DNA from: an uncultured Winogradskyella sp.
GTDB lineage: Bacteria > Bacteroidota > Bacteroidia > Flavobacteriales > Flavobacteriaceae
Direction: 5' to 3'
NCBI RefSeq assembly: GCF_947501905.1
Contig: NZ_CANMXL010000004.1
Location: 208,777 to 272,776, forward strand
Length of the DNA: 64,000 nt
Below, in pieces: positions 29,148 through 37,611 of this stretch (its first letter is position 1; each line of letters opens with the position of its first letter). The position numbers were made by a program, and so were the translations under genes. Under the pieces are notes generated by a model that had not been told where the DNA came from, made no database searches, and worked only from the letters and a program-made list of their open reading frames with translations.

Positions 29148-29166
29148 GATTTCGGAATAAATAATT

Positions 29167-29940
29167 ATGCCAGAAAGTATAGACACACAAGAAGAATCAC
29201 TTCTGAAAGCGGTAATTATCACTGCCATTCCAATAGAATTCACTTCTACTTGTGAACATCTTAGAGACGTAATAGAAATTACACATCCAAAAGGTACGGT
29301 TTATGAAAAAGGGATTTTTGAAGGAGAAGAAAGGAATTGGGAAGTTGGAGTTGCACAAGTTGGAGCGGGTAACATTCAATGTGGATTAGAAACCGAAAGG
29401 GCTATTGATTACTTTAATCCTAGAGTTGTAATTTTTGTAGGCATAGCTGGTGGTTTCAAAGACGATATCACTTTTGGTGATATTGTGGTCGCAGAAAGAG
29501 CATATGCTTATGAACATGGAAAAATAAAAAATGGAAAAATGTTAACTAGACCTGAATCTGGTAAATCATCTTATGCAATGCTTCAAAGAGCAATGGCTGT
29601 GGCAAGAAGAGATGATTGGAAATATCGAATAAAAAAAACTAATAAAGAATATCCAAACCCATCTGCGATAGTCAAGCCGATTGCTGCAGGTGAAAAAGTT
29701 ATTGCAGACTCTCAATCAGAAGTAGCTGAACTGCTTCGAACACATTATAATGATACTGCAGCTATTGAAATGGAGGGTTATGGATTTTACAAAGCAATTG
29801 AGGACAATGAAGGTGTCTTAGGCTTAATAGTAAGGGGCATTTCAGATATGTTAGATAATAAGGAAGATAGATTTCAAGAATTAGCATCAGTCAATGCTAG
29901 CGCTTTTGCTTTTGAAGTACTATCAAAACTAAAAATATAA
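29167..29940 (+). CDS. Nucleoside phosphorylase/nucleosidase superfamily protein, candidate defence effector
   Basis: A 257-residue protein of the PNP/UDP/MTAN superfamily. The phosphate/ribose-region GIAGG occurs near residue 93 (VIFVGIAGGFKDDITFGDIVV), the ribose-binding IEMEG near residue 200 (AAIEMEGYGFYKA) and the base-binding aspartate in RGISD near residue 224. These are the standard catalytic positions, so it should be an active N-glycosidase or phosphorylase. Free-standing housekeeping MTAN is usually about 230 residues; this longer, divergent form resembles the PNP domains found in bacterial conflict systems, some of which cleave ATP at its glycosidic bond (Detocs DtcB family). It is the first gene of the cassette, 17 bp before the ParB-like gene. 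Confidence 0.8.
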   Translation: MPESIDTQEESLLKAVIITAIPIEFTSTCEHLRDVIEITHPKGTVYEKGIFEGEERNWEVGVAQVGAGNIQCGLETERAIDYFNPRVVIFVGIAGGFKDDITFGDIVVAERAYAYEHGKIKNGKMLTRPESGKSSYAMLQRAMAVARRDDWKYRIKKTNKEYPNPSAIVKPIAAGEKVIADSQSEVAELLRTHYNDTAAIEMEGYGFYKAIEDNEGVLGLIVRGISDMLDNKEDRFQELASVNASAFAFEVLSKLKI

Positions 29941-29957
29941 ATCTAGAATAGTAGATT

Positions 29958-31331
29958 ATGGAGAAATTTGATGCAAATAGACCAAGAGTCATAATTGACT
30001 CTTTAGTTAAAGAAGTCGAAGAGAATAAGTCTAAGGTTAAAAATAAAACCAGACCAATATATTTTAGGGACGATAGGCGAAAAAATATTGAACGCCAAGT
30101 ATATTCTATACCTACAATCTATCTGAAATACAGAAAAGACAACGGAAGAATAGCATCTGATATTTATTCGTACGAACAGAAGCATGGAAAATTAATGGAA
30201 GCTACTGACTATGGTCAGGAGATTATTAGGGGTTTTTTAAGGAAAAAAGATATCGAAAGAACTAAAGAATTAAAAAGAACAATTGTAGATAGGGGTCAAG
30301 ATGAACCTGCAGTAATTACTTGCGATGGATTTCTCATAAACGGCAACAGAAGAAAAATGGCACTTGAATTATTGTCATTAGAGTACCCATCTGAAACGAG
30401 TTATAAAAATTTGGAAGTTGTAATCTTACCTAATAAAAAACAAAGTGATGACGATGAAACTCCACCTACATACTATGAAATAGAACAAATAGAAAGTGCT
30501 TATCAATTTCACACACATGGTAAGTCTGAATATTCAAATTTTGATAAAGCAATTTCCATCAGAAGAAAACTGGATAACGAAATGTCAATAGAAGAACAGT
30601 TGTCTTATGATGCAACTTTCAATATGTTATCGGTAGCAGAAAAAAAGAAAAAAGTAAGGCAAATAGAAGAAGATTTTCTAAAGCCATTAGAATGCATTGA
30701 TAAATATCTTGATAGGCTAGGTAGAAATGGTCTATACAATACAATAGCTACCGCAAAAGGTTCAAATAAAGGTCAATGGCAAGCATTCATAGATTATTAT
30801 AAGAGTATTGACAAATTCTTAAGAGACCCAAAAAGAATTCATAAACTTGGAATAACTAAAAAAGAAAGAGGAGATATAGAAGACGTTGCATTTAAATTGA
30901 TTCGTTCAAGGAAAATCCAAGGGGTAGATAAGAAATCGCATGAACTAATGAGGCTCTTGCCAAAACTTTTAAACAACCCAAAGTCTAAGGAAGAATTATT
31001 AGAGTTAAAAGAAATAAAATTAAAGTCTTATGGTGAAACCACCACTGATGCAAAAGATGCTGAGATAAAAGATTTACAATGGTATAGAAAGAACGAAGAA
31101 GATATTGTGCATAGGGTAAGGAAATCTTATAATATATTCTTAGGCACTAAAGAAAGTGAAACACCCTTAGAGTTACTAAAAGCAGCATTAGGCAAACTCA
31201 ACCATGAAAACATGAACTTGAAAGCTATAGAGAAATCAAAATTAAAACCTAGTCTGCGCATGGCGGAGCAAGTGGTCAATAAAGCAGATGAAATAAAAAA
31301 AGAAATATACAAAATGATTAAAAATCTATAA
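29958..31331 (+). CDS. ParB/Srx-fold protein of the candidate defence cassette
   Basis: A 457-residue protein. Residues about 50-150 show a ParB-like N-terminal domain: a target-list segment followed by DEPAVITCDGFLINGNRRK, matching the ParB/Srx 'P..v...g.iidGnrRl.A' box near residue 127. The remainder is highly charged and helical (EEDFLKPLECIDKYLDRLG, KKERGDIEDVAFKLIRSRK), possibly DNA-binding. ParB-fold proteins bind CTP or ATP and may act as nucleases, and DndB-type relatives regulate DNA modification. No partner ParA is nearby, so plasmid partitioning is unlikely. It lies between the PNP-like and helicase genes with spacings of 17 and 7 bp. Confidence 0.65.
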   Translation: MEKFDANRPRVIIDSLVKEVEENKSKVKNKTRPIYFRDDRRKNIERQVYSIPTIYLKYRKDNGRIASDIYSYEQKHGKLMEATDYGQEIIRGFLRKKDIERTKELKRTIVDRGQDEPAVITCDGFLINGNRRKMALELLSLEYPSETSYKNLEVVILPNKKQSDDDETPPTYYEIEQIESAYQFHTHGKSEYSNFDKAISIRRKLDNEMSIEEQLSYDATFNMLSVAEKKKKVRQIEEDFLKPLECIDKYLDRLGRNGLYNTIATAKGSNKGQWQAFIDYYKSIDKFLRDPKRIHKLGITKKERGDIEDVAFKLIRSRKIQGVDKKSHELMRLLPKLLNNPKSKEELLELKEIKLKSYGETTTDAKDAEIKDLQWYRKNEEDIVHRVRKSYNIFLGTKESETPLELLKAALGKLNHENMNLKAIEKSKLKPSLRMAEQVVNKADEIKKEIYKMIKNL

Positions 31332-31338
31332 TAGCATC

Positions 31339-33219
31339 TTGAAAATTTTCATTAGTTCAGATATTTTAACCCTTAGTGATTATGATGAATTAAAAGGTCA
31401 TCAAATTGGTAATATTGAGTATATGAATTTTAAGAGACATAAAAATGGGAATTATGTCTTCGAGGGTAATGCCATTCATGATTTACTTATTGAAATAACA
31501 GATTATTTAAATGATGAAAATATAGATTATGATTTGTGTTCCGTATGTTTAAGGATAATCGAAAAGCAGAAATTATTTGATTCTAATTTTGAAGAATTAA
31601 AAGAGGAAGCTTTAGATTTTAAAAATGGTATATTTAATTTTAGTGAATATAATGCTTTCTGTAAATCCTTATCTGATATAATAATTAGACCTCTTAAAGA
31701 ACATCAAAGTAAAGCCGCATTTCATCTGTATAAAATTCAAAATGGTGCTAATTTTTCAGTTCCAGGAAGTGGGAAAACTTCAGTTATACTTAGCGTTTAT
31801 GCAAAATTAAAGACAGAAGGTAAAGTAAATACTCTGTTTGTAGTTGGGCCATTAGCAAGTTTTGGCCCTTGGAAATCTGAGTTTGAATTGGTTTTGGGTA
31901 AAATTCCAGATTCAAAAGTATTAGCTGGAGGTTCTCAGGAAAAGCGAAAGTTAAACTACTATGATACAGAAGAAAACAGCTCTGAATTGTATTTGACATC
32001 TTTTCAAACTTTATTGTTTGATATTGAAAATGTAAAACATCTTTTTGTACAGAAGGAAATGAATATTTTTTTGGTGATTGATGAGGCTCATTACATTAAA
32101 AGAGTAGAAGGCCAATGGGCAAGTGCTGTCTTAAGTTTAAGTACTTTAGCAAAATATCGCTGTATTTTAACAGGTACACCAATGCCAAAAAGTTTTACAG
32201 ATTCTTTTAATCTTTTTGATTTTTTATGGCCTTTTAATAATCCCATTGATGAAGATTCAAAAATTAGGATTCGAAACTTAGAAAATAATAGTATGCACGA
32301 TGAAGCTAGTTTGATTTTAAAGGAAAAAATCAATTCACTTTTTTATCGCGTGAGAAAATCCGAGTTAGGCTTAAAAAAACAAATTTTCATGCCTCCCATA
32401 ATAATTGAAATGAACCCATATGAAAGAAAGATTTATGATGCTATAAAAAACAGGATTGAAGATTATGCAAAAGGTGATTATATAAACAATATAGAGTTTA
32501 TAACTAAACTTTATAAGGGTAGAATGATAAGATTAAGACAAGCAGCTTCTAATACATCTTTGATAGCCTCAAGCATAGAGGATTATTATGAAGATGTTTT
32601 AAAAGATAACTCGGAATTAAAGCAAATTGTTTATCAGTATGAGAATATCGAAACACCTGCTAAAATCACAAAACTTATTGAATTAGTGATGAAATTACAG
32701 AAACGTAATAAAAAAGTTGTTATTTGGTCAAATTTTATTGGAACTTTAAGACTTATTGAAAAACACTTCATAACAAATTCAATGAGATGCAAAATAATTT
32801 ATGGAGGAACACCAATTGAAAAAGAATCCAAAAACATTGTGGATAGCAGAGAGCAAATAAGGAATGAATTTGTCGATATTAACAGTGGGTTGGATATTTT
32901 GATTGCTAATCCTGCAGCTTGTGCAGAATCAATATCTTTGCACAAAACTTGTCAAGATGCGATTTATTATGATTTATCATATAATTGTGCACAATATTTA
33001 CAATCCTTAGATAGGATACACAGGGTTGGCGGCTCAGAATTAAAGTCATCAAACTATTATTTTTTACAATATTACGATACAATAGATTTAGATATTCTTG
33101 AAAATCTAAATCGAAAAGCAGAAAAAATGTATAGTATTATTGAAGAAGATTTCGGTATTTACTCTTTAGATATGAATTCTGATAGTGATGATTTAGAAGC
33201 ATATAACAGATTATTTTAA
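31339..33219 (+). CDS. SNF2-type superfamily 2 helicase/translocase
   Basis: A 626-residue protein starting at TTG 31339, 7 bp after the previous stop. Walker A is near residue 142 (FSVPGSGKTSVIL), the DEAH box near 248 (FLVIDEAHYIKR), motif III is LTGTPMP, and motif VI is SLDRIHRVGG near 560, the SNF2 'Q..dR.hR.Gq' form. Motif Ia (VVGPLASFGPW) also fits SNF2 proteins, which translocate on double-stranded DNA. Residues 1-110 are a charged, unrecognised N-terminal domain. No nuclease domain is fused. With a methylase next to it, a DISARM- or restriction-like role in recognising unmodified DNA is plausible but inferred. Confidence 0.85.
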   Translation: MKIFISSDILTLSDYDELKGHQIGNIEYMNFKRHKNGNYVFEGNAIHDLLIEITDYLNDENIDYDLCSVCLRIIEKQKLFDSNFEELKEEALDFKNGIFNFSEYNAFCKSLSDIIIRPLKEHQSKAAFHLYKIQNGANFSVPGSGKTSVILSVYAKLKTEGKVNTLFVVGPLASFGPWKSEFELVLGKIPDSKVLAGGSQEKRKLNYYDTEENSSELYLTSFQTLLFDIENVKHLFVQKEMNIFLVIDEAHYIKRVEGQWASAVLSLSTLAKYRCILTGTPMPKSFTDSFNLFDFLWPFNNPIDEDSKIRIRNLENNSMHDEASLILKEKINSLFYRVRKSELGLKKQIFMPPIIIEMNPYERKIYDAIKNRIEDYAKGDYINNIEFITKLYKGRMIRLRQAASNTSLIASSIEDYYEDVLKDNSELKQIVYQYENIETPAKITKLIELVMKLQKRNKKVVIWSNFIGTLRLIEKHFITNSMRCKIIYGGTPIEKESKNIVDSREQIRNEFVDINSGLDILIANPAACAESISLHKTCQDAIYYDLSYNCAQYLQSLDRIHRVGGSELKSSNYYFLQYYDTIDLDILENLNRKAEKMYSIIEEDFGIYSLDMNSDSDDLEAYNRLF

Positions 33220-33229
33220 AAATTAGAGT

Positions 33230-34147
33230 TTGAACACTAGAACAAAAAAAACATATAAAAAAATCTCTCCACCATTCGGATATTTTGGTTCAAAGAATAA
33301 ATTAGCCTTTGAATTATGTAAAGATTTGCCACCCCATAATTGTTGGGTAGATGCCTTCTGTGGTTCATCTGCTGTTACTTTAGCAAAACCACCTGCTCAA
33401 ATTGAAATTATAAATGATATTAATGGAGAAATAGTGAATCTATTTAGACAATTGAGAAGTAATTCTAAAAATCTTAAAGAGCAAGTGAAATTAACACCAT
33501 ATGCAGAAATGGAGTTGATTTTGGCTAGAGAAACAATAGAAGAGGTAAATGATTTAGAAAAAGCAAGACAATTTTTAGTAAAATCTATGATGGCAATAAA
33601 TGGATCTTTTGGAGAAGCAAAAGGTGGTTTTTCTTATTCTGATTCTTATACAAGAAATGATAAAGAAGCAAGAGTAAATAGGTGGAATAATTTACCTGAA
33701 AGGCTAGAAAAGGTGGTTGAACGTTTAAAAAATGTTAGAATTGAAAATAAAGATGCCAAAAAGCTAATTCAGCGGTTTTCAAATAGACCAGCTACGCTAA
33801 TATATTTAGACCCTCCTTATTTAGGAGATAGGTTAAATGGATATGAAAATGAAGCAAATGATTATAATTTTCATTTGGATTTGCTTAATTCCATTTGTAA
33901 ATCCAATTCTATGATTTTTATAAGCGGCTATCAAAATGAATTGTATAGTGATCTATTGACTCCTGAAAAAGGTTGGTCTCAGAGAGAAATAGAAACAACA
34001 ACTCAAGGCTCCAATGGTTCTGTAAAAAAAAGAACTGAAGTTTTGTGGATGAATAGGAATTTTTGTGAAGCACTAAATTCTGGACAAGTTCCAGTAGAAT
34101 TGAATGAAAAAGAGTTTAAGAATAGAAAGGTTAATCCCAAACGATAA
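33230..34147 (+). CDS. D12-class DNA N6-adenine methyltransferase
   Basis: A 305-residue protein. The only credible start is TTG 33230, 10 bp after the helicase stop, giving MNTRTKKTYKK. The family's N-terminal signature is SPPFGYFGSKNKLA, the SAM-binding motif I is WVDAFCGSSAVTLAKP, and catalytic motif IV is LIYLDPPYLGDRL near residue 194. The order motif I then DPPY and the YFGSK start define the Dam/D12 class, which methylates adenine N6. Length is typical (270-310). As the last gene of the cassette it could mark host DNA as self for the helicase/PNP partners. Its target sequence cannot be read from the gene. Confidence 0.9.
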   Translation: MNTRTKKTYKKISPPFGYFGSKNKLAFELCKDLPPHNCWVDAFCGSSAVTLAKPPAQIEIINDINGEIVNLFRQLRSNSKNLKEQVKLTPYAEMELILARETIEEVNDLEKARQFLVKSMMAINGSFGEAKGGFSYSDSYTRNDKEARVNRWNNLPERLEKVVERLKNVRIENKDAKKLIQRFSNRPATLIYLDPPYLGDRLNGYENEANDYNFHLDLLNSICKSNSMIFISGYQNELYSDLLTPEKGWSQREIETTTQGSNGSVKKRTEVLWMNRNFCEALNSGQVPVELNEKEFKNRKVNPKR

Positions 34148-34232
34148 CAGTATTATTCATTTGTAGTTAGATTACTATTACTGAATAGTTTTGTCATAAT
34201 CTTCATCAGATTAATTTAAATCAAAATGCCCT

Positions 34233-34260
34233 ATAATTTATATTCTATACTATGTTAAAC
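34233..34260 (+). other. dif-like Xer recombination site 2 (junction between cassette and provirus)
   Basis: Left arm ATAATTTATAT, centre TCTATA, right arm CTATGTTAAAC. The right arm matches E. coli dif TTATGTTAAAT at 9 of 11 positions; the left arm matches site 1 at 8 of 11. An alternative register uses the 14-mer CTATAATTTATATT at 34231-34244, which is repeated exactly at 47658-47671 (site 3) and could be the strand-exchange core. The right arm is embedded in an inverted repeat (34254-34281). Confidence 0.6.
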
Positions 34261-34281
34261 TCCCTGTTAACAGGGTTTAAC
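34254..34281. repeat. Inverted repeat overlapping the right arm of dif-like site 2
   Basis: Outer arms GTTAAAC (34254-34260) and GTTTAAC (34275-34281) flank the perfect 14-bp palindrome CCCTGTTAACAGGG (34262-34275). It could form a hairpin in single-stranded viral DNA, as the folded attP of CTX phage does, or act as an operator for the gene at 34361. Confidence 0.55.
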
Positions 34282-34360
34282 TAAACGAAACGTTAAATAC
34301 ACCTATTTTTCTCTCTACCTCAAAGATTACAATTTACCTTAATAGTAAATTAATTAATCA

Positions 34361-34912
34361 ATGAAGCAGATATCAATCGATTTTAAGCTTTCGGATTTTC
34401 ACGAAAAGCATACGATTCATATAGGGAGAGGCGAGTTTCTTAAACATTCTTCAAAGACCTTTTTGAAGAACTACATTAGAATCTATAAGAAAGTTTTAAC
34501 TGATAATATCAAAATATTAAACTCCTTGCATCAGCAAGTCAATTCAATTTATAGAAGTTTTTATTTTGATTTCAATTCAATAACCATACATAGAATAAAT
34601 GAAGTTAATTCTTCATTTACTAAAGAATTTGATTTGATTTTGCATAATCCATATGCAAATGAAAACTATACACATTTTTTTAAAATATCTAATTCTTTTA
34701 ATGCATTATTTGAAATGATTGAGCTTTTATACGAAGCTTCAAAACGTAATAAAAACTATTCTTTAAAAAATCAAATCTATCCATTAAAAAAGCAAGTCAA
34801 TTACCTCTACGATAAATACAATGAAGAACGTAGGTCTTTGGACTTGAAAAAGTCTGTTTCAACTAAAATCAGAATTCTAAAAGATGAGGATAAAAATAAA
34901 CGGACAGCCTAA
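34361..34912 (+). CDS. Provirus early protein, unknown function
   Basis: A 183-residue basic, largely helical protein with no signal or membrane segment (KLSDFHEKHTIHIGRG, KKQVNYLYDKYNEERRSLDLKK). I do not recognise it. It is the first gene right of the site-2 junction and overlaps the next gene by 29 bp, so it belongs to the replication operon ending with the Rep gene at 35448. A role in replication or early takeover is likely from position only. AT-rich composition and Lys/Asn-rich coding resemble the rest of the provirus. Confidence 0.6.
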   Translation: MKQISIDFKLSDFHEKHTIHIGRGEFLKHSSKTFLKNYIRIYKKVLTDNIKILNSLHQQVNSIYRSFYFDFNSITIHRINEVNSSFTKEFDLILHNPYANENYTHFFKISNSFNALFEMIELLYEASKRNKNYSLKNQIYPLKKQVNYLYDKYNEERRSLDLKKSVSTKIRILKDEDKNKRTA

Positions 34913-35255
34913 ACATCAGCACCAAACATTTGTTGAGTTATTACCATCCAATCCAATCTACAAGCTTGGAGAAAAATTCGAGTTTGTAGACTTTGGAAGT
35001 GATGAATATGTATGCAACGCATACTTAGTAAAAAAAGATACTTTATTAATTTCTGAGTTAAACGAATTTCATTCTTTTTTAGATAAAAATTGTGGTCTTG
35101 ATATTTATAAAACTATAATCAATCAAAATTTCAAAAAATGGATGACTACATCAACGGGAGAAAAAAAAGTTATCTATTTCGATTTTCTGCTTTTTACTGT
35201 CAAATCAAATATCAAAGATTTAAATATTGTTGAACCATACTTCTATAAAAAATGA
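34884..35255 (+). CDS. Provirus early protein, unknown function
   Basis: A 123-residue protein that overlaps the preceding gene by 29 bp and the next by 4 bp (ATGA). It has a mixed alpha/beta look (FVDFGSDEYVCNAYLVKKDT, KKVIYFDFLLFTVKSN) without recognisable motifs. Tight coupling to the Rep gene suggests an accessory replication role. The ATG at 34884 is the first that gives the full frame; later Met residues are absent until the middle of the protein. Confidence 0.55.
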   Translation: MRIKINGQPKHQHQTFVELLPSNPIYKLGEKFEFVDFGSDEYVCNAYLVKKDTLLISELNEFHSFLDKNCGLDIYKTIINQNFKKWMTTSTGEKKVIYFDFLLFTVKSNIKDLNIVEPYFYKK

Positions 35256-35455
35256 TATTAGATTTCTTAAAAAAACAAGCATGGTTTTCCATCTCTCAGA
35301 AATTAAAACTTTGTGTTTCTGATTCAAAGACTGTTATGGAGCAAATGCATAATAAGCTTCAAAATAATACAATAAATTTAGCAGATTATGACTCAAATAC
35401 AGTAGATGCTTTTGAATTTTATTTAACTACTAAAAAAGAACTTTATAGTGATTGA
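35252..35455 (+). CDS. Small provirus protein, unknown function
   Basis: A 67-residue protein translationally coupled on both sides: it starts in an ATGA overlap with the gene before and its end overlaps the Rep start by 8 bp. It is hydrophilic with a helical pattern (AWFSISQKLKLCVSDSKTV). No family is recognised. Conservation of the overlaps would be a good test that it is expressed. Confidence 0.5.
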   Translation: MILDFLKKQAWFSISQKLKLCVSDSKTVMEQMHNKLQNNTINLADYDSNTVDAFEFYLTTKKELYSD

Positions 35456-37433
35456 TACTTTAGTATTAAGACTTCATGGAATTTTATCTATGAAGTTGAG
35501 TACTTTAGAAGAAATTAAAGCATATAATAATAATACCACTCATTATGCTGTTGATGAACATTATCAGCTTTATAAAGCTTTTCTAAAGTACCAAGGAAAA
35601 TATTTTGACAAATACACTTTAGTATCTAAAGAAATAGAGTCTACAGAATTAATATCTGAGGACGATTTCCTCAAACTTGAAAGTGAAACCCGTCCTAATA
35701 AACGTATGTTAATTAAATCAATCATGCGTTTTGAAGATGAAACAAGAGTTAAAGAAACCAATTTACGCGTTAACGGAAAATATTCTCGACCAAGTTCCGT
35801 TTCCGCCGTAACATTTTCTATTAACGAAAGTGCTGGATATATTGATTTAAACGTCTCCATTCCTAAGTATTTATATCAACATTCGCTTGCCGAATTTATA
35901 CCGCAGGCTTTAAGTAGGGATTTTAACGATAATATTAATTTATTTAAGCTTGTAGAGCAAAAAAAAATACTTCACAAAAGACTATTAAAGTTTATAGATT
36001 ATTTTTTTGACGATATGTGTAAAATGTTTGAGATAGATGTTTTACCTAACAAGAACTATATCACAATTGAGAGAGTTGATATTTGTTACAACCAATATCA
36101 TCAATCAAAAAATCATGCTTTAAATTACTTAGAACATCAAAAAAAAATACTGAAAAGAAAGCATAGAGCAAATGGTCAAAAGCATGAAACTTTTGAAACA
36201 TCATTAACCTATCATACTTCTAGTGGAGCATATTTTAAAATATATCACAAAGGAACTGAATACATTTCCTCCAAACATGGAGATTTGAAAAAGCATCTAG
36301 ATTTTAACCAAAAATTCATTGATAATTATTTGCGTTCAAATCCCGTCATAAAGAAATACGTTTATGAAAACAATTTCTCTGCTAAATATATGATGTCTTT
36401 GTTTGAGGATAAATTAAAAGATAAATCTTCATTCATTAGACAGGACACTAAAAAAGAATTAAATAAAACTGCGTCTCATTTTAAAAAAATTGTTCCATTT
36501 AAGACGTTTTTTTTAAAAGAAGAAATGGATAAGGTTTTGAGATATGAAATATCTTTGAGAGGCGACTTTTTTAAATACAATTATAAAAGAAAAGTATTTA
36601 GAAAATATGATAAACATTATCAAGAAATGCAACACATATATAAAAAGGTGCATGCTGTTTATCATAGTCCTCAAATGGATAATAATTCATTAACTAAAGA
36701 AGAAGTTAAAATACATAAAGCTTTAAATAAGTTTTATAATAGGACTATTTCATTAACTCTTTCAGATAGTAAAGTTATACGCGACTATGTGTCTGAAAAT
36801 AATAAAGATTATTCAGTTAAAACTGATAAATATAAATTATCCCATCTCAGATATAAACACAGTCTACTAGCTGAAAAGGACGTTGGTATTTTTTGCGAAG
36901 ATTTTTTAACCCTATGCGTCGATAAGTTTATTCAAATAGTAAAGCAGTTTCAAATTAAGCAATTAGATGCATTTGAAACAATAAATTCAAAAATTAAGGA
37001 ATACAATTCTAAAGTAGATAAACGAGTATCTTCTTATAACAAAGATTATAAGTTTTTAACTGTTAATTCAATAACAGGAAAACCAATTATAAAGGGTAAC
37101 AAAATAATAGTAAATGCTACTGAATTATTAACAGCAAAACAAAAAAGGGAAAAGAAATTAAAGAGAGTAAATGTATTGAGACTTTTGAGCATTCTTAAGG
37201 AAATGGAAAAAGGAAAATCACTTCATGAAATAAGGAAGGAGACAGGAATGGGTAAAAGTACTTATTCAAGATTAAAAGCAGACTTAGAAATGTTTGAGAT
37301 TTTTGAAACTACACTCCAGACTAAAGTTAATACAAATGTAGAATTGTCTTATAGACAATATTATTTTAATACTAAAGGATTAGAATATCAAAACAAATTT
37401 TATTTAAAACCTAATATGAAAAGATATGGCTGA
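35448..37433 (+). CDS. Phage/plasmid replication initiator of the gene II/X family (rolling circle)
   Basis: A 661-residue protein. It opens with the family's MIDTLVLRLHGI strand. The core has GAYFKIYHKGTE and DKVLRYEISLRGDFF, which correspond to the 'k.Y.K..E' and 'LR.E..lr' motifs of the gene II/X (Phage_CRI/Phage_X) proteins that nick the plus origin in filamentous and related phages. The C-terminal about 80 residues include a helix-turn-helix (SLHEIRKETGMGKSTYSRLK). Homologues usually have 330-450 residues, so this form is extended. It is fourth in the early operon; the RHH gene at 37426 overlaps its end by 8 bp. Together with the SSB and origin-like hairpins it implies replication through single-stranded DNA. 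Confidence 0.75.
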   Translation: MIDTLVLRLHGILSMKLSTLEEIKAYNNNTTHYAVDEHYQLYKAFLKYQGKYFDKYTLVSKEIESTELISEDDFLKLESETRPNKRMLIKSIMRFEDETRVKETNLRVNGKYSRPSSVSAVTFSINESAGYIDLNVSIPKYLYQHSLAEFIPQALSRDFNDNINLFKLVEQKKILHKRLLKFIDYFFDDMCKMFEIDVLPNKNYITIERVDICYNQYHQSKNHALNYLEHQKKILKRKHRANGQKHETFETSLTYHTSSGAYFKIYHKGTEYISSKHGDLKKHLDFNQKFIDNYLRSNPVIKKYVYENNFSAKYMMSLFEDKLKDKSSFIRQDTKKELNKTASHFKKIVPFKTFFLKEEMDKVLRYEISLRGDFFKYNYKRKVFRKYDKHYQEMQHIYKKVHAVYHSPQMDNNSLTKEEVKIHKALNKFYNRTISLTLSDSKVIRDYVSENNKDYSVKTDKYKLSHLRYKHSLLAEKDVGIFCEDFLTLCVDKFIQIVKQFQIKQLDAFETINSKIKEYNSKVDKRVSSYNKDYKFLTVNSITGKPIIKGNKIIVNATELLTAKQKREKKLKRVNVLRLLSILKEMEKGKSLHEIRKETGMGKSTYSRLKADLEMFEIFETTLQTKVNTNVELSYRQYYFNTKGLEYQNKFYLKPNMKRYG

Positions 37434-37605
37434 TACTAAACAGATTCGTGCTTCAATTAATGATTACAATACTATAATTGAATTTAAAAATTCAAATGAT
37501 TTGTCGACAATAACAGAAACTTTGACTTTTTTATTAAAAAAAGCTAAAAGGGCTCAAATACTTGAAAACACTATAAAAAATATACATTTTCAGTCTAAAA
37601 TTTGA
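37426..37605 (+). CDS. Small ribbon-helix-helix-like regulator
   Basis: A 59-residue protein that overlaps the Rep stop by 8 bp. It starts with an alternating strand (KQIRASIND) followed by two helices with a turn (YNTIIEFKNSND, LSTITETLTFLLKKAKR), the Arc/MetJ-type RHH pattern. Two copies of the palindrome TTTGTCGACAA occur nearby, one inside this gene (37499-37511) and one just after it (37612-37626) before the virion genes. It is probably the switch that represses the early operon or controls late genes. The fold is inferred from pattern alone. Confidence 0.55.
   Translation: MADTKQIRASINDYNTIIEFKNSNDLSTITETLTFLLKKAKRAQILENTIKNIHFQSKI
37499..37511. promoter_or_regulatory. Operator-like palindrome, copy 1 (TTTGTCGACAA)
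   Basis: ATTTGTCGACAAT is a 13-base palindrome-centred site within the RHH-like gene. It is the same core as the copy at 37612-37626, about 113 bp downstream, with 10-11 core bases shared. Confidence 0.45.
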
Positions 37606-37611
37606 ATTTTT

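Larger units (their letters stand above)
28711..29166. other. 456-bp intergenic region left of the four-gene cassette
   Basis: No gene is supported here. It holds, in order: an imperfect hairpin region at about 28793-28844 (outer GTTTAC / GTAAAC, inner TATTT-atc-AAATA); a fragment reading CTGAGCGTAGTCGAAGTG at about 28867, a dispersed-repeat-like motif related to the one at 54061; the dif-like site at 28992-29019; and a 20-bp palindrome at 29128-29147 just before the first cassette gene. Confidence 0.7.
29003..34243. mobile_element. Putative dif module: four-gene candidate defence cassette between two Xer-like sites
   Basis: About 5.24 kb measured from the centre of dif-like site 1 to the centre of site 2. 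It contains only the plus-strand operon PNP-like / ParB-like / SNF2-type helicase / D12 methylase. No transposase or integrase is present, as in Xer-mobilised elements and the pdif modules of Acinetobacter plasmids, which rely on host XerC/XerD. The unit abuts the provirus, so the two are tandem insertions or one captured the other. Confidence 0.5.

Noticed and set aside
29167..29940. Housekeeping MTA/SAH nucleosidase
   Set aside because: Catalytic motifs fit, but length, divergence and the first position in a defence-like operon make a specialised role more likely; substrate remains open.
29958..31331. ParB-like gene as a plasmid partition remnant
   Set aside because: No ParA or centromere-like repeats are nearby, and the gene is embedded in a tight operon with helicase and methylase.
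37200..37270. GMGKST in the Rep protein as a Walker A packaging-ATPase motif
   Set aside because: It lacks the upstream glycine of GxxxxGKS/T and lies in a helix-turn-helix of the replication protein.
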